Source: Marisediminicola antarctica
Lineage (GTDB): Bacteria > Actinomycetota > Actinomycetes > Actinomycetales > Microbacteriaceae
Assembly: GCF_009930795.1 (NCBI RefSeq)
Contig: NZ_CP017146.1
Span: forward strand, 2,108,001 to 2,172,000
Length of the DNA: 64,000 bases
Direction: 5' to 3'
Part shown: in pieces, positions 34,683 to 45,346 of the stretch
How positions within the stretch are numbered: the first letter of the stretch is position 1
Layout: the number at the start of each line of letters is the position of its first letter
Position numbers and translations under genes: made by a program
Notes under the pieces: generated by a model
Told to the model about the DNA's origin: nothing
Seen by the model: the letters and a program-made list of their open reading frames with translations, nothing else
The model's database searches: none

Positions 34683-37163
34683 TCAGGCCGGCTGGATCGC
34701 TTGGCCGATCGACGTGATCGGGGAGTCGAGCGGCAACCCGGAGCCGCCGCGTTTCATCCCGGACTCAGGGAGCTGTCGGGCCCCGCCGTCCTGCGCGACC
34801 GCGAGCGCGGGCGACGGACCTGCCCAGGCAAGGGCGAGGGAGTCCTCGCCCTTCAGGAATGCGTGCGCCCTGACCCCACCGGTCGCGCGGCCCTTGCCGG
34901 GGAACTCGGAGAAGTCGGAGACCTTCGCGCGACCCGCGTCTGTTCCGGCAAGCGTTGTCGAGTTCGTCGCGACGGTCGCCACAACGGATGTCGCGGGATC
35001 GAGCGACGTGAAGAAGATCGCGGCATCCTTCGCCCCGAGGTTCATACCGGCCACGCCGCCGGCCGCGATGCCCTGCGGCCGCACGAGCGCAGCCGGGAAG
35101 TGCAGCAGCTGGGCGAGGGAGCTCACGAAGACGAGTTCGTCGCTCTCCGGGCCTTGCGCCGCGCCGATCACCTCGTCGCGCGGCTTGAGGCTGATGACCT
35201 CGAAGTCGGGCCGGTTCGGCCAGGTACCCACAGCGAGCCGTTTGACGATCCCCAACCGCGTACCGATCGCGATCGAGTCGGGCGAGTCGAGCGACACGAG
35301 GGCAAGCACGCGCTCCTTGCGGTTCGCGAGGGCGATGTACTCGTCGACCTTGCGGCCGGCGCCCAACTGGATCGAGTTCTCCGGCGCGACGGGCAGGTCG
35401 ACGGGGGAGAACCGGATGAGGCGGCCGAGGTTGGTGATCGCGCCGATCTCGGTTCGGGTCGTGGTGCGGATGTCGGAGCGGATGGCATCGTGGCGGGTGC
35501 GCCGCGCGGCACGCGGCACGCCGTCGGAGCCAGACTCGGCCAGATCGACGCGGAGGATGCGGCCGGTCGTCGACAGGAGCACCCGGCAGGGCACATCCGC
35601 CACCTCGAGCACGGGGCCCGCCCTCCGCGATGACGCCGTCGCGATGCTCGGCTTCGCCTCCGTGAGCAGGGTGCGCCGCGGGGTGCCGAACTTCTCGGCG
35701 ACCTGGTCGAGCTCGCTCGACACGAGAGCGCGGATCCGGACCGGACTCGCAAGGAGCTCCTGCAGCTCGGCGATCTCGGCGCGCAACTGGTCTCGTTCGG
35801 CCTCGAGCTCGATGCGGGAGAACCGGGTGAGGCGCCGCAACCGCAGCTCCAGGATGTACTCGGCCTGGAGGGTGCTGAGGTCGAACACCTCCATGAGCTT
35901 CGCGCGGGCCTGCTCGCTGTCATCGCTCGCACGGATGACCTGGATCACCTCGTCGATGTCGACGATTGCGATCAGCAGCCCCTCCACGAGGTGCAGACGC
36001 TCGAGGCGGCGCGCGAGCCGGTACTGGCTGCGACGGGTGACCACCGAGATGCGGTGGTCGAGGTAGACCTGAAGAAGCTCGCGTAGTCCGAGGGTGCGTG
36101 GGCCGCCGTTGACGAGCGCGACGGCGTTGATGTTGAACTGGTCTTCGAGAGGCGTGTAGCGGTACAGCTGCTCGAGAACGGCTTCCGGGCTGAACCCCGT
36201 CTTGATCCCGATGACCAGGCGCAGGCCGTGCCGGCGGTCGGTGAGGTCGGTGACGTCGGAGATTCCGCTGAGCTTCTTCGACCCAACACCGTCCTTGATC
36301 TTCTCGATCACCTTTTCGGCGCCGACCATGTAGGGCAGCTCGGTCACCACAAGCCCCGTCTTGCGTGCGGTGATCGACTCGATCGACACGCGCGCTCGCG
36401 TCTTGAAGCTGCCCCGCCCGGTCTCGTAGGCGTCGCGGATGCCGGCGAGGCCGATGATCGTCCCGCCGGTCGGAAGGTCGGGGCCCGGTACGTAGGACAT
36501 CAGTTCGTCGAGGGTCGCGGTCGGGTTGTCAAGCAGGAACCTCGCCGCACCGATGACCTCGATGAGATTGTGCGGGGCCATGTTCGTGGCCATGCCGACG
36601 GCGATGCCGCTCGCCCCGTTGACGAGGAGGTTCGGGAACGCGGCCGGGAGCACCTCCGGCTGCGTCAGCTGGTTGTCGTAGTTGGGAACGAAGTTGACGA
36701 CATCCTCATCGAGGTCCGCCGTCATCGCGCTGGCTGCCGGCGCAAGGCGCGCCTCGGTGTACCGCGCCGCGGCGGGGCCGTCGTCGAGGGAGCCGAAGTT
36801 GCCGTGCCCGTCGATGAGCGGGACGCGCATGATGAACGACTGCGTCATGCGCACCATCGCGTCGTAGATCGACGAGTCGCCGTGCGGGTGGAGTTTGCCC
36901 ATGACCTCGCCGGTGACACGGGCGGATTTCACGTGGCCCCGCTCCGGGCGCAGACCCATCTCGGTCATCTGGTACAGGATGCGGCGCTGCACGGGCTTGA
37001 GCCCGTCGCGGGCATCCGGGAGCGCGCGGGAGTAGATGACCGAGTAGGCGTACTCGAGGAATGAGCCCTGCATCTCGTCGGCGACATCGACGTCTTCGAT
37101 TCGTTCGCCGGGGCCGTCGGAGCCGGACCCGCTGGATGCAGTCGTGTTGAGGGGAGTAGTCAT
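34683..37163 (-). CDS. parC: DNA topoisomerase IV / gyrase subunit A
   Basis: This 826-residue DNA-cleaving subunit partners ParE. The cleavage tyrosine is in AARYTEARL. The quinolone-determining region is [15 protein letters not shown]. The N-terminal region runs [21 protein letters not shown]. The C-terminal wrapping domain is degenerate, with no clear GyrA box, which supports ParC rather than GyrA. It is convergent with parE and the small membrane gene. The start codon at 37161-37163 touches the probable -10 of the divergent phosphatase-family gene. Confidence 0.92.
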   Translation of the reverse strand: MTTPLNTTASSGSGSDGPGERIEDVDVADEMQGSFLEYAYSVIYSRALPDARDGLKPVQRRILYQMTEMGLRPERGHVKSARVTGEVMGKLHPHGDSSIYDAMVRMTQSFIMRVPLIDGHGNFGSLDDGPAAARYTEARLAPAASAMTADLDEDVVNFVPNYDNQLTQPEVLPAAFPNLLVNGASGIAVGMATNMAPHNLIEVIGAARFLLDNPTATLDELMSYVPGPDLPTGGTIIGLAGIRDAYETGRGSFKTRARVSIESITARKTGLVVTELPYMVGAEKVIEKIKDGVGSKKLSGISDVTDLTDRRHGLRLVIGIKTGFSPEAVLEQLYRYTPLEDQFNINAVALVNGGPRTLGLRELLQVYLDHRISVVTRRSQYRLARRLERLHLVEGLLIAIVDIDEVIQVIRASDDSEQARAKLMEVFDLSTLQAEYILELRLRRLTRFSRIELEAERDQLRAEIAELQELLASPVRIRALVSSELDQVAEKFGTPRRTLLTEAKPSIATASSRRAGPVLEVADVPCRVLLSTTGRILRVDLAESGSDGVPRAARRTRHDAIRSDIRTTTRTEIGAITNLGRLIRFSPVDLPVAPENSIQLGAGRKVDEYIALANRKERVLALVSLDSPDSIAIGTRLGIVKRLAVGTWPNRPDFEVISLKPRDEVIGAAQGPESDELVFVSSLAQLLHFPAALVRPQGIAAGGVAGMNLGAKDAAIFFTSLDPATSVVATVATNSTTLAGTDAGRAKVSDFSEFPGKGRATGGVRAHAFLKGEDSLALAWAGPSPALAVAQDGGARQLPESGMKRGGSGLPLDSPITSIGQAIQPA

Positions 37164-37168
37164 AGGAT
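37163..37168 (+). promoter_or_regulatory. -10 element of probable leaderless promoter, touching the parC start codon
   Basis: TAGGAT lies 7 nt before ATG 37176. Its first base is also the last base of the parC start codon on the opposite strand. Confidence 0.45.
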
Positions 37169-37175
37169 TGCGACC

Positions 37176-38315
37176 ATGCTACCGGCCACGAAAACACACC
37201 GGTTCAGCCTCGCCGACGTTCTGCCGAGTTGCCTCGAATCCGTGCTGGGTCGTCCCGGATCGCTCGGCCTTCCCGTCGTCGACAAGGCCGTCGTGATCCT
37301 CGTCGACGGCATGGGGGCCCAGGCCCTTGCTCACCGCGCCGGCCATGCGAGGACCCTCGCCCCGCTGCTCAACCGCGGTTCGACGATCGGCGCCGGCTTC
37401 CCGACGACCACGGCCGCGGCACTCGCGACCTTCACGACCGGGGCCCAGCCCGGCGAGCACGGGCTGGTGGGGTACACGGCGCTGGATCCCGCACACAACC
37501 GGGTGATCAACCAGCTGAGCGGTTGGGACAGCCACCTCGATCCGGCCACCTGGCAGCGGATGCCCACCGTTTTCGAGCGTGCGGCAGCCGAGTCGATCCC
37601 GAGCTTCGTCGTCGCGACCGAGAAGCACCGTCGCTCGGGATTCACGAAGGCCGTGCTGCGCGGCGCGGACTACCGGGGCGCCGAGGGCATCCCGGAGCGC
37701 ATGGACGCGGCACGGGAGATCCTCGATGGCACCGACCGCGCCATCGTCTACATCTATATCGCCGAACTCGACAAGGTCGGCCACTCGGACGGCTGCGAGT
37801 CGCCCGAGTGGACGACCCAGCTTGAGGAGGTCGACGCTGCGGTGCGCGGCTTCGCCTCGAGCCTGCGCCCGCGGGAGGGGCTGCTGGTGACCGCCGACCA
37901 CGGCGTCCTCGACATTCCAGAGCACTCCCACGTGCTGTTTGGCGAGGACGCGTCCCTCGTCGATGGGGTTCGCTTCGTCGCAGGCGAACCCCGCTGCCTG
38001 CAGCTGCACCTGGAGCCGGACGCGTCACCGGAACACCGCACAGCGGTGCTCGAGGCCTGGCGCCAGGCAGAGGGCGGCCGGTCCTGGGTGGCCTCGCGCG
38101 ACGAAGCGATCGCGGCCGGATGGTTCGGCCCTACCGTCGCCCCCGAGGTCGCGCCCCGGATCGGCGACATCATCATCGCTGCACGCAAGAACATTGCCTA
38201 CTACGACACCAGGGCACCGAACCACAGCGGGCGCTCCATGGTGGGGCAGCACGGCTCTCTCGCGGCAGCCGAGACCGCGATCCCGCTGCTCGGATTCGGC
38301 GCCTACGCGCGCTAA
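37176..38315 (+). CDS. Alkaline phosphatase / nucleotide pyrophosphatase superfamily protein
   Basis: This 379-residue protein has the superfamily metal-site layout: [14 protein letters not shown] near the N-terminus, a nucleophile Thr/Ser region in [35 protein letters not shown] (Asp/His), [15 protein letters not shown] and a C-terminal GQHGSL. All metal ligands appear present, so it is probably an active phosphodiesterase or pyrophosphatase. It has no signal peptide. Substrate unknown. This family sits beside topoisomerase genes in many actinobacteria. Confidence 0.86.
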   Translation: MLPATKTHRFSLADVLPSCLESVLGRPGSLGLPVVDKAVVILVDGMGAQALAHRAGHARTLAPLLNRGSTIGAGFPTTTAAALATFTTGAQPGEHGLVGYTALDPAHNRVINQLSGWDSHLDPATWQRMPTVFERAAAESIPSFVVATEKHRRSGFTKAVLRGADYRGAEGIPERMDAAREILDGTDRAIVYIYIAELDKVGHSDGCESPEWTTQLEEVDAAVRGFASSLRPREGLLVTADHGVLDIPEHSHVLFGEDASLVDGVRFVAGEPRCLQLHLEPDASPEHRTAVLEAWRQAEGGRSWVASRDEAIAAGWFGPTVAPEVAPRIGDIIIAARKNIAYYDTRAPNHSGRSMVGQHGSLAAAETAIPLLGFGAYAR

Positions 38316-39391
38316 ACCGGATCGTCGTCCGAGCGGGCGCCGAAGACGATCTCATCCCAGCTGGGCATCGAGGCGCGGCCCTTCTTCGTCGATGCCTTCG
38401 CCGGGCTTGTGATCGGCTGGGGCGCCGTGTCGGTGTGGCCGCGCGGCCGGTCGTCGTCGATGGGCGCGTCGAACGGGTCGAACGGGATGTCGACCAAGCG
38501 CACGTTGCTCGTCGATGGATGCGCCACCCTCGTGTCCTCCTCGTTCCACAACGCGGCGCTCTCCCGCTCGCCGCGGCGTCGTCGGAGCGCGTCGAGAAGG
38601 TCGGACGTCTGGCTGGACGACGAGTCGTTCGTTGGCGCGCGATTGATCGCAGCGGCCGACACCTCGGGGGATGATCCGGTGGCGCGGCCGAACGGCACCT
38701 GCTCGAAGTGGGAGCCCGACTCGCGGTCGGTGTCGCCTGTCCGCACGTCAAAGGCGCCGCTGTCGAATCGCGAAGAGTCCGGTGCGCGTTCGTCACCGCT
38801 GACCGCGCGCAGGCGCGGGATCAAGCCGCCGGGCATCTCGCCCTGCTGGGACAGGGTGTTGGCCTCGTTGTTCATCGGGGCGAGTGCGGCCTTCTTGGGC
38901 TCGTAGTTCCAGCGGGCGTCGTGATCGATCTGGTCCGCCGTGAAGGCGAGCTTCACGACCCACGCGCCATCGGGCTGCTTCCAGCTCGCCCAACGCTCGC
39001 CCGTGGCACCGAGGTCGTTCAGTCGCCCGCGAATCACCGAGCCGAATGTGGACCCCTGCTGCATGGGATCGGTGTCGATCGCGGTGTGAACGGCGATATT
39101 GAGCGCCGACTCGATCACGAACTCACGTTCGGCCAGCACGGGGCCTTCGAACTTGCGGATGTAGTCGAGGTTCACACCGGTGACAGCCGCGACCTCCTCG
39201 GCCGACAGGCCGGACCGGATTTGAGCCTGAATCTCCCGGGGTGCGGGCTTGCGCACGTTGCCGGGCGGAGGGGTCGCGTCCCTGAGCTTCGAATGAAGCG
39301 TCTCGTTGATTGCGATTCTGAAGCGGGTGCCGTCGTTCGACGCTGCGACAAGCGCACCGCTCTCGACGCCGATGACTGTGAGGTCCTGCAT
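38312..39391 (-). CDS. sepH: Septation protein SepH (DUF3071)
   Basis: The 359-residue protein begins MQDLTVIGVESGALVAASND and carries the conserved N-terminal DUF3071 module with a helix-turn-helix-like AEEVAAVTGVNLDYIRKFEGPV. In Streptomyces and mycobacteria SepH stimulates FtsZ assembly at division sites. The C-terminal half is disordered and ends in a conserved MPSWDEIVFGARSDDD tail. AAAGG precedes the ATG. It is convergent with the phosphatase-family gene, overlapping by 4 nt. Confidence 0.9.
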   Translation of the reverse strand: MQDLTVIGVESGALVAASNDGTRFRIAINETLHSKLRDATPPPGNVRKPAPREIQAQIRSGLSAEEVAAVTGVNLDYIRKFEGPVLAEREFVIESALNIAVHTAIDTDPMQQGSTFGSVIRGRLNDLGATGERWASWKQPDGAWVVKLAFTADQIDHDARWNYEPKKAALAPMNNEANTLSQQGEMPGGLIPRLRAVSGDERAPDSSRFDSGAFDVRTGDTDRESGSHFEQVPFGRATGSSPEVSAAAINRAPTNDSSSSQTSDLLDALRRRRGERESAALWNEEDTRVAHPSTSNVRLVDIPFDPFDAPIDDDRPRGHTDTAPQPITSPAKASTKKGRASMPSWDEIVFGARSDDDPV

Positions 39392-39593
39392 GCGATTGAC
39401 CTTTCGGGGTGTATCGAATTAGGGCAAGGTTTGCACGCGAACGCCCTGTATCGCGGGAATACGCCGGGCGTGCCGCAAGTTGACCCGAAGGCACTCGTGA
39501 GGCACTGCGGGGACGGTTTGCTATTCCCCACCAATTCATGCAAACTATGCCCGCCCATTTGAATTCACGTGGCTGAACAGAACTGGAAAAGGC

Positions 39594-39887
39594 ATGGCAA
39601 CGGACTACGACGCGCCCCGCAAGACCGACGACGACTCGGAGTCTATCGAGGCGCTGAAGGAGCGGGTCCCGGACAAGATGTCCGGCCAAGTCGACGTCGA
39701 CGATTCGGATAACCCCGGAGGCTTCGAGCTTCCCGGCGCCGACCTCTCTGACCTTGACCTCGACGTGGTGGTGCTCCCTCCCCAGGCTGACGAGTTCACC
39801 TGCATCAGCTGCTTCCTCGTGAAGCACCGGTCACAGATCGACCACACCGAGAAGCTGGGCGCTGTCTGCGCGGAGTGCGCCTCCTAG
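39594..39887 (+). CDS. DUF4193 family protein
   Basis: This 97-residue acidic protein ends in a likely metal site, FTCISCFLVKHRSQID and CAECAS (two CxxC pairs). The family is nearly universal in actinobacteria in this gene neighbourhood (sepH, dut, dxs) and has no known function. The start at ATG 39594 has a GGAAAAGG-type ribosome site. It is divergent from sepH. Confidence 0.9.
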   Translation: MATDYDAPRKTDDDSESIEALKERVPDKMSGQVDVDDSDNPGGFELPGADLSDLDLDVVVLPPQADEFTCISCFLVKHRSQIDHTEKLGAVCAECAS

Positions 39888-39907
39888 AGAGGACCGCACG
39901 CCCCGGG

Positions 39908-40357
39908 TCATGCCCCGCCACTCCTGGCCCGCTCGATCGCGTCGGCGAGGCGTGCCGGCCGTCTCGTTGAGACGAGCCAATACGGCGCGGGGTCGGCCGG
40001 GTCGGTGACCGGGATCTTCACCACCGGCGACACCCACCCCCTGATGACGAGCCAGGCCCTCGCGTCGAGGCGCTGGCCCCGCTCGAGTGTGGCCTCCTGC
40101 TTCTCGAAGGCCTCGGGAATGCCGGCAAGGCCCACCGGCAACCGTGCGCGGCCCGCTGTAATCTGCGCGTCGGTCACCTGGATGACCGGGGAAGTCGCAA
40201 TCAGCGCCACGGCGCATCCGGCATACAAAACGATGGCCGTCCACACTCCCGCCGTGGGATTAATAGGTAGGAAGACCAGAAGGCTTGCGGGAATCACAAG
40301 TGCGGTCGAGAGAAAGACCCACGCCGAGGGCCACAGACGTTCACGATAGAGCTGCAT
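39908..40357 (-). CDS. DUF3093 membrane protein
   Basis: This 149-residue protein has two N-terminal membrane helices (about residues 12-30 and 38-56) and a cytoplasmic domain ending STRRPARLADAIERA. The family regularly neighbours dut in actinobacteria; its function is unknown. It is divergent from dut, and the region between the start codons is only 39 bp. Confidence 0.87.
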   Translation of the reverse strand: MQLYRERLWPSAWVFLSTALVIPASLLVFLPINPTAGVWTAIVLYAGCAVALIATSPVIQVTDAQITAGRARLPVGLAGIPEAFEKQEATLERGQRLDARAWLVIRGWVSPVVKIPVTDPADPAPYWLVSTRRPARLADAIERARSGGA

Positions 40358-40384
40358 GTGCCTATTCGATCAGATGTTCTGCAC

Positions 40385-40390
40385 TACCCT
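40385..40390 (+). promoter_or_regulatory. -10 element of probable leaderless dut promoter
   Basis: TACCCT ends 6 nt before GTG 40397, with no Shine-Dalgarno sequence. This supports GTG 40397 over the in-frame ATG at 40358. Confidence 0.45.
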
Positions 40391-40396
40391 CGTCAC

Positions 40397-40867
40397 GTGC
40401 CCGAATACGTCGAAGTCCTGCTGAGCGCCGGCGCACCGGATGTGCCCGCCCCGTCCTACGCCCACCCGGGAGACGCGGGTGCCGATCTCATCGCCGCCGA
40501 GGCGCTCACCCTCGAGCCGGGGGAGCGCGCCACGGTCGGCACCGGCGTCGCCATCGCGCTGCCAGACGGCTACGTCGGCCTCGTGGTGCCGCGCAGCGGC
40601 CTCGCTGCCCGGCACGGCATCACTATTGTGAACAGCCCGGGGACCGTTGATGCCGGCTATCGCGGCGAGATCCGAGTGACGCTCCTCAACACAGACAGAG
40701 CGAAGGCGTATCCTGTCGAGGTTGGCGACCGGATCGCGCAGCTCATCGTCATGCCGGTGACGAGGGCGCAGTTCGTCCCGGTCGACACCCTTCCCGGCAG
40801 TGCGAGGGGCGACCACGGCTTCGGATCGACCGGATACCGACGAAACGAACCAGGAGAACAGGCGTGA
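40397..40867 (+). CDS. dut: dUTP diphosphatase
   Basis: This 156-residue trimeric enzyme hydrolyses dUTP to dUMP, keeping uracil out of DNA. All five family motifs are present: PGDAGADL, PRSGLAARHG, GTVDAGYRGEI, GDRIAQLIV and the C-terminal ATP-loop-like RGDHGFGSTG. The length matches the family. The stop overlaps the GTG start of the DUF3710 gene (GTGA), so the two are coupled. Confidence 0.96.
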   Translation: MPEYVEVLLSAGAPDVPAPSYAHPGDAGADLIAAEALTLEPGERATVGTGVAIALPDGYVGLVVPRSGLAARHGITIVNSPGTVDAGYRGEIRVTLLNTDRAKAYPVEVGDRIAQLIVMPVTRAQFVPVDTLPGSARGDHGFGSTGYRRNEPGEQA

Positions 40868-41553
40868 GTGATAACACCGCCATCGAAGGCATCGGAAACA
40901 GCGACGAGCGCGATGTGGCCGCCTCAGGCGAGGTCGAGGTCGAGGACGCTCTCGACCATGCCAAGTCGGCGCCAGAAGACCGTGGGGTGAATGGACCGCT
41001 CGATGAGAGCGAGGCGAACGCCGTGCGTCCCTATGTCGACCTGGGCGGGGTGAAGATCCTCCCACGCGAGGGACTCCACCTCCGCCTCGAGGTCGAGGAG
41101 GGCAGCAAGAGGGTGGTCGCCGTAGCGCTCGACTATGCCGGGTCGACGCTGCAGGTGCAGCCGTTCGCCGCGCCGAGGACGACGGGTCTCTGGAACGAGA
41201 TCCGGAGCCAGATCACAGAGCAGATCCACAAGCAGGGCGGATCGACCAAGGAGGTCGCTGGTCCGTTCGGGCCGGAGCTCCTCGCGGAGATCCCGACGGT
41301 GCAGGCGGGCGGAGAAGGCTCGATGCGCATCGCCCGGTTCATCGGCGTCGACGGCCCGCGCTGGTTCCTGCGCGGCGTCGTCGCGGGCAAGGGCGCCGTC
41401 GACGCGGAGGCCGCCGCGCAGGTCGAGGATCTGTTCCGCGGCGTCGTCGTCGTGCGCGGCTCGACGCCGATGCCCCCGCGCGACCTCATCCCGCTGCACA
41501 TCCCCAAGTCCGCGGCCGGCCAGACCGCACCGCCTCGCGAACCGGGGGAGTAA
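40864..41553 (+). CDS. DUF3710 family protein
   Basis: This 229-residue soluble protein has an acidic N-terminal tail and a conserved core with RPYVDLGGVKILPREGLHLR and ARFIGVDGPRWFLRGV. The family follows dut in most actinobacteria; no function is established. It starts at GTG 40864 within the dut stop codon. Confidence 0.9.
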   Translation: MSDNTAIEGIGNSDERDVAASGEVEVEDALDHAKSAPEDRGVNGPLDESEANAVRPYVDLGGVKILPREGLHLRLEVEEGSKRVVAVALDYAGSTLQVQPFAAPRTTGLWNEIRSQITEQIHKQGGSTKEVAGPFGPELLAEIPTVQAGGEGSMRIARFIGVDGPRWFLRGVVAGKGAVDAEAAAQVEDLFRGVVVVRGSTPMPPRDLIPLHIPKSAAGQTAPPREPGE

Positions 41554-41555
41554 CC

Positions 41556-42323
41556 GTGACAAAGCGCGAGGACGGGACCGAGGCGATCGGACCCGAGGCA
41601 ATCGGACCTGAGGCGACCGGACCTTCGCCGTCCTCCGCGAGCGAGCCGTCCCTGCGCGAGGCACTCGGCTTCGCTGTGAGGAACGCGGGGATCGGGCAGG
41701 TGGCTCCGGGCGAGATGCCTACCGCCGCGTCGCTCCTCAAGGCCGTCGGGGGACTGCGGGGCATCGTCGAGGCGATCCTCCCGGCGCTCGGCTTCCTGGT
41801 GATCTACGCCGCCACCGAGAACCTCGCCGCCGCGGTGCTCGTCCCCGTCGCGATCGCGATCGGGTTCGTGCTGGTCAGGCTCATCTCCCGCTCGTCCGTG
41901 AACCAGGCCGTCGCCGGGGTCGGCGGCGTCGCCATCTCGGCCGGCCTGGCGCTCTTCACCGGCAGGCCCGAGGACAACTTCGTTCCGGGGCTCATCATCA
42001 ACGCGATCTCATTGCTCGTGCTGGTCGTGAGCATTCTCGCGCGACACCCCCTCATCGGGCTGATCGTCGGAGTGCTCAGCAACGACGGCCTCGAATGGCG
42101 GAACAGTCCCGCGAAGATGCGCGTCTTGACGCTCGCGACGGTGCTCTGGTGCGGACTCTTCCTCCTGCGGCTCGCCGCCGAGCTTCCCCTCTACCTCGCC
42201 GGCGAAGTCGAGCTGCTCGGCACAGTCAAGCTCGTGCTCGGCGTGCCGCTCTACGCGGTCATGCTCTGGGTGACGTGGATGCTGGTGCGGAGCGTCTACC
42301 GGCGGGAAAACGCCGTGGCATAG
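41556..42323 (+). CDS. DUF3159 membrane protein
   Basis: This 255-residue protein has an N-terminal Ser/Pro/Glu-rich tail with the hexapeptide-like EAIGPEAIGPEATGP repeat, then about six membrane helices. The family typically closes the dut-DUF3710-DUF3159 operon. GTG 41556 is 2 nt after the previous stop. Function unknown. Confidence 0.9.
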   Translation: MTKREDGTEAIGPEAIGPEATGPSPSSASEPSLREALGFAVRNAGIGQVAPGEMPTAASLLKAVGGLRGIVEAILPALGFLVIYAATENLAAAVLVPVAIAIGFVLVRLISRSSVNQAVAGVGGVAISAGLALFTGRPEDNFVPGLIINAISLLVLVVSILARHPLIGLIVGVLSNDGLEWRNSPAKMRVLTLATVLWCGLFLLRLAAELPLYLAGEVELLGTVKLVLGVPLYAVMLWVTWMLVRSVYRRENAVA

Positions 42324-42348
42324 CGACGGCCGACAGGTCGCCTGTGCC

Positions 42349-42354
42349 TATAAT
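42349..42354 (+). promoter_or_regulatory. Candidate -10 of the acnA promoter
   Basis: A consensus TATAAT lies 25 bp after the DUF3159 stop. No good -35 was found. The predicted start (near 42361) falls inside the palindrome at 42359-42376. Confidence 0.55.
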
Positions 42355-42358
42355 GATT

Positions 42359-42376
42359 TATCTTGACGTCGAGATA
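42359..42376. promoter_or_regulatory. Palindromic operator candidate at the acnA transcription start
   Basis: TATCTTGACGTCGAGATA is an 18-bp palindrome with a single mismatched pair. It overlaps the predicted transcript start just after the TATAAT, a typical repressor position. The regulator is not identified. Confidence 0.6.
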
Positions 42377-42489
42377 CTTTCGATGACTCGCCCCGTGCGA
42401 GCGCACACCCGCGACACTTAGGCTTGCCTTGGTGGCACGCCCGCAGGTCGGCGGTCAGGATTGGCAGACGTCAGCAAGGGAGACTCGAC

Positions 42490-45312
42490 ATGTCCGCAAT
42501 CAACAGCTTCGGTTCGAAGGACACGCTCACTGTCGGTGCGACCGACTATGAGGTGTTCCGGCTCGACAGCGTCGCCGGATCCGAGAAGCTCCCGTTCAGC
42601 CTGAAGGTGCTGCTCGAGAACCTCCTCCGTACCGAGGACGGCGCGAATGTGACCCGCGCGCAGATCGAGGCCCTCGGCGGCTGGGTTCCCACCGCTGAGC
42701 CCGACACCGAGATCCAGTTCACCCCCGCCCGCGTGGTGATGCAGGACTTCACCGGTGTCCCCTGCATCGTCGACCTCGCGACCATGCGCGAGGCCGTCGC
42801 GGAACTGGGCGGCGACCCCACCAAGATCAACCCGCTGGCGCCCGCCGAACTGGTCATCGACCACTCGGTCATCGCCGACCTGTTCGGCACCGCCGACGCC
42901 CTCGAGCGCAACGTGGAGATCGAGTACCAGCGGAACGGGGAGCGATACCAGTTCCTCCGCTGGGGCCAGACCGCCTTCGACGACTTCAAGGTTGTCCCGC
43001 CAGGAACCGGAATCGTTCACCAGGTCAACATCGAGTACCTCGCGAGGGTGACGTACACGCGCACCGTGAACGGCGCGCTCCAGGCTTACCCCGACACCTG
43101 CGTCGGCACCGACTCCCACACCACCATGGTGAACGGGCTCGGCGTGCTCGGCTGGGGCGTCGGTGGCATCGAGGCCGAGGCGGCCATGCTCGGCCAGCCT
43201 GTCTCGATGCTCATCCCGAAGGTCGTCGGCTTCAAGCTGTCCGGACAGATCCCCGCGGGGGTCACGGCGACCGACGTCGTGCTGACTATCACCGAGATGC
43301 TGCGGGACCATGGGGTCGTTGGCAAGTTTGTCGAGTTCTATGGGCAGGGGGTTGCCTCGGTGCCGCTCGCGAACCGCGCCACCATCGGAAACATGAGCCC
43401 GGAGTTCGGCTCCACCGCCGCGATGTTCCCGATCGACGACGTGACCCTCGACTACCTGCGTCTCACCGGCCGCGACGAGGAGCAGGTGCGCCTCGTCGAG
43501 GAGTACGCCAAGCTGCAGACGCTCTGGCACGACCCGTCGACCGAGGCGACCTACAGCGAGTACATCGAGCTCGACCTGTCCACCGTCGTGCCGTCCATCG
43601 CCGGACCGAAGCGCCCCCAGGACCGCGTCGAGCTCAGCCGCGCGAAAGACCAGTTCGAGATCGACCTCAACGACTACGCCGGCGTGACCCGCTCGAAGGT
43701 CGACGCGGCAATCGAGGGCACCTTCCCGGCATCCGACCCGATCGGTTTGACCCCGCAGGACGAGACGTCCGCGCACGCCCCGGCCCAGAACCACCACTCG
43801 AGCCACGCCCCGTCGACGGCCTCGACCCCGACCGGCGTCAAACTCGGGGATGGCACGGGCTTCACGCTCGACCACGGCGCCGTCGCGATCGCCGCGATCA
43901 CATCGTGCACGAACACGTCCAACCCCTCGGTCATGCTCGCTGCAGGCCTCCTGGCCCGCAACGCCAGCATGAAGGGCCTCAAGGTCAAGCCGTGGGTCAA
44001 GACCACCCTCGCCCCCGGGTCCAAGGTCGTCACCGACTACTACGAGAAGGCCGGGCTGACGAGCTACCTCGAGGACCTCGGCTTCTTCACCGTCGGCTAC
44101 GGCTGCACGACCTGCATCGGAAACTCCGGCCCGCTGCTCGACGAGATCTCCGCCGCGGTCAATGACAACGACCTTGCAGTCACCGCGGTGCTCTCGGGCA
44201 ATCGCAACTTCGAGGGCCGCATCAATCCCGACGTGAAGATGAACTACCTCGCGAGCCCGCCGCTCGTCATCGCCTACGCTCTCGCCGGGACGATGAACTT
44301 CGATTTCGTGACCGATTCCCTCGGCACCGCAACCGACGGAACCGAGGTGTTCCTCAAGGACATCTGGCCCGACGCCGCCGAGGTGCAGCAGACGATCGAC
44401 TCCGCGATCGACACCGAGATGTTCACCCACGAGTATGCGGGTGTCTTCGACGGCGACGAGCGCTGGCGCTCGCTGCCGACCCCGACCGGTCCGACGTTCG
44501 AGTGGGACGAGAAGTCCACCTACGTTCGCAAGCCCCCGTACTTCGACGGCATGACGATCGAGACGACCCCGGTCACCGACATCAGCGGCGCACGCGTGCT
44601 CGCGAAGCTGGGCGACTCGGTCACCACCGACCACATCAGCCCAGCCGGCACCATCAAGGCGGACAGCCCCGCCGGGCACTACCTCAATGAGCACGGCGTC
44701 GAGCGGGCGGACTACAACTCCTACGGCTCCCGGCGCGGCAACCACGAGGTAATGATCCGCGGCACCTTCGCGAACATTCGGCTCAAGAACCAGCTCCTCG
44801 ATGGCGTCGAGGGGGGCTACACGCGCGACTTCACGCAGCCCGACGCGCCGCAGGCCTTCATCTACGACGCGTCGGCGAACTATCAGGCAGCCCAGATCCC
44901 TCTCGTCATCCTCGGCGGCAAGGAGTACGGTTCCGGGTCGTCACGTGACTGGGCGGCGAAAGGCACGAGCCTCCTCGGTGTCAAGGCCGTGATCACCGAG
45001 AGCTTCGAGCGGATCCACCGCTCCAACCTCATCGGGATGGGCGTCGTACCGCTGCAGTTCCCGGCCGGAGAGACGTGGGCGTCGCTCGGCCTCGACGGCA
45101 CCGAGACGATTAGCATCACGGGCATCGCCGAATTGAACAACGGCACGACGCCGCGCACCGTGCGCGTTGTCGCCGAGCCCAGCACGCAGTCTCCGGAGGG
45201 TAAGCAGACCGTCGAGTTCGACGCGATCGTCCGCATCGACACGCCCGGTGAGGCTGACTACTACCGCAACGGGGGGATCCTGCAGTACGTGCTGCGGTCC
45301 CTCGTGTCCTGA
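42490..45312 (+). CDS. acnA: Aconitate hydratase
   Basis: This 940-residue AcnA-type TCA-cycle enzyme interconverts citrate and isocitrate on a [4Fe-4S] cluster. The cluster cysteines are in [14 protein letters not shown] and [12 protein letters not shown]. The active-site serine/arginine loop is [17 protein letters not shown]. The DRV-containing N-terminal domains are complete. ATG 42490 follows AAGGGAG. A 57-residue Ala/His/Ser/Thr-rich stretch (about residues 415-450) interrupts the usual domain boundary, as in many actinobacterial aconitases. The likely operator at 42359-42376 suggests repression. Confidence 0.96.
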   Translation: MSAINSFGSKDTLTVGATDYEVFRLDSVAGSEKLPFSLKVLLENLLRTEDGANVTRAQIEALGGWVPTAEPDTEIQFTPARVVMQDFTGVPCIVDLATMREAVAELGGDPTKINPLAPAELVIDHSVIADLFGTADALERNVEIEYQRNGERYQFLRWGQTAFDDFKVVPPGTGIVHQVNIEYLARVTYTRTVNGALQAYPDTCVGTDSHTTMVNGLGVLGWGVGGIEAEAAMLGQPVSMLIPKVVGFKLSGQIPAGVTATDVVLTITEMLRDHGVVGKFVEFYGQGVASVPLANRATIGNMSPEFGSTAAMFPIDDVTLDYLRLTGRDEEQVRLVEEYAKLQTLWHDPSTEATYSEYIELDLSTVVPSIAGPKRPQDRVELSRAKDQFEIDLNDYAGVTRSKVDAAIEGTFPASDPIGLTPQDETSAHAPAQNHHSSHAPSTASTPTGVKLGDGTGFTLDHGAVAIAAITSCTNTSNPSVMLAAGLLARNASMKGLKVKPWVKTTLAPGSKVVTDYYEKAGLTSYLEDLGFFTVGYGCTTCIGNSGPLLDEISAAVNDNDLAVTAVLSGNRNFEGRINPDVKMNYLASPPLVIAYALAGTMNFDFVTDSLGTATDGTEVFLKDIWPDAAEVQQTIDSAIDTEMFTHEYAGVFDGDERWRSLPTPTGPTFEWDEKSTYVRKPPYFDGMTIETTPVTDISGARVLAKLGDSVTTDHISPAGTIKADSPAGHYLNEHGVERADYNSYGSRRGNHEVMIRGTFANIRLKNQLLDGVEGGYTRDFTQPDAPQAFIYDASANYQAAQIPLVILGGKEYGSGSSRDWAAKGTSLLGVKAVITESFERIHRSNLIGMGVVPLQFPAGETWASLGLDGTETISITGIAELNNGTTPRTVRVVAEPSTQSPEGKQTVEFDAIVRIDTPGEADYYRNGGILQYVLRSLVS

Positions 45313-45333
45313 AACCTCCGAGCAAGCCGGAAG

Positions 45334-45339
45334 TAGACT
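45334..45339 (+). promoter_or_regulatory. -10 element of probable leaderless dxs promoter
   Basis: TAGACT ends 7 nt before ATG 45347, with no Shine-Dalgarno sequence. Confidence 0.5.
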
Positions 45340-45346
45340 CGACGCC

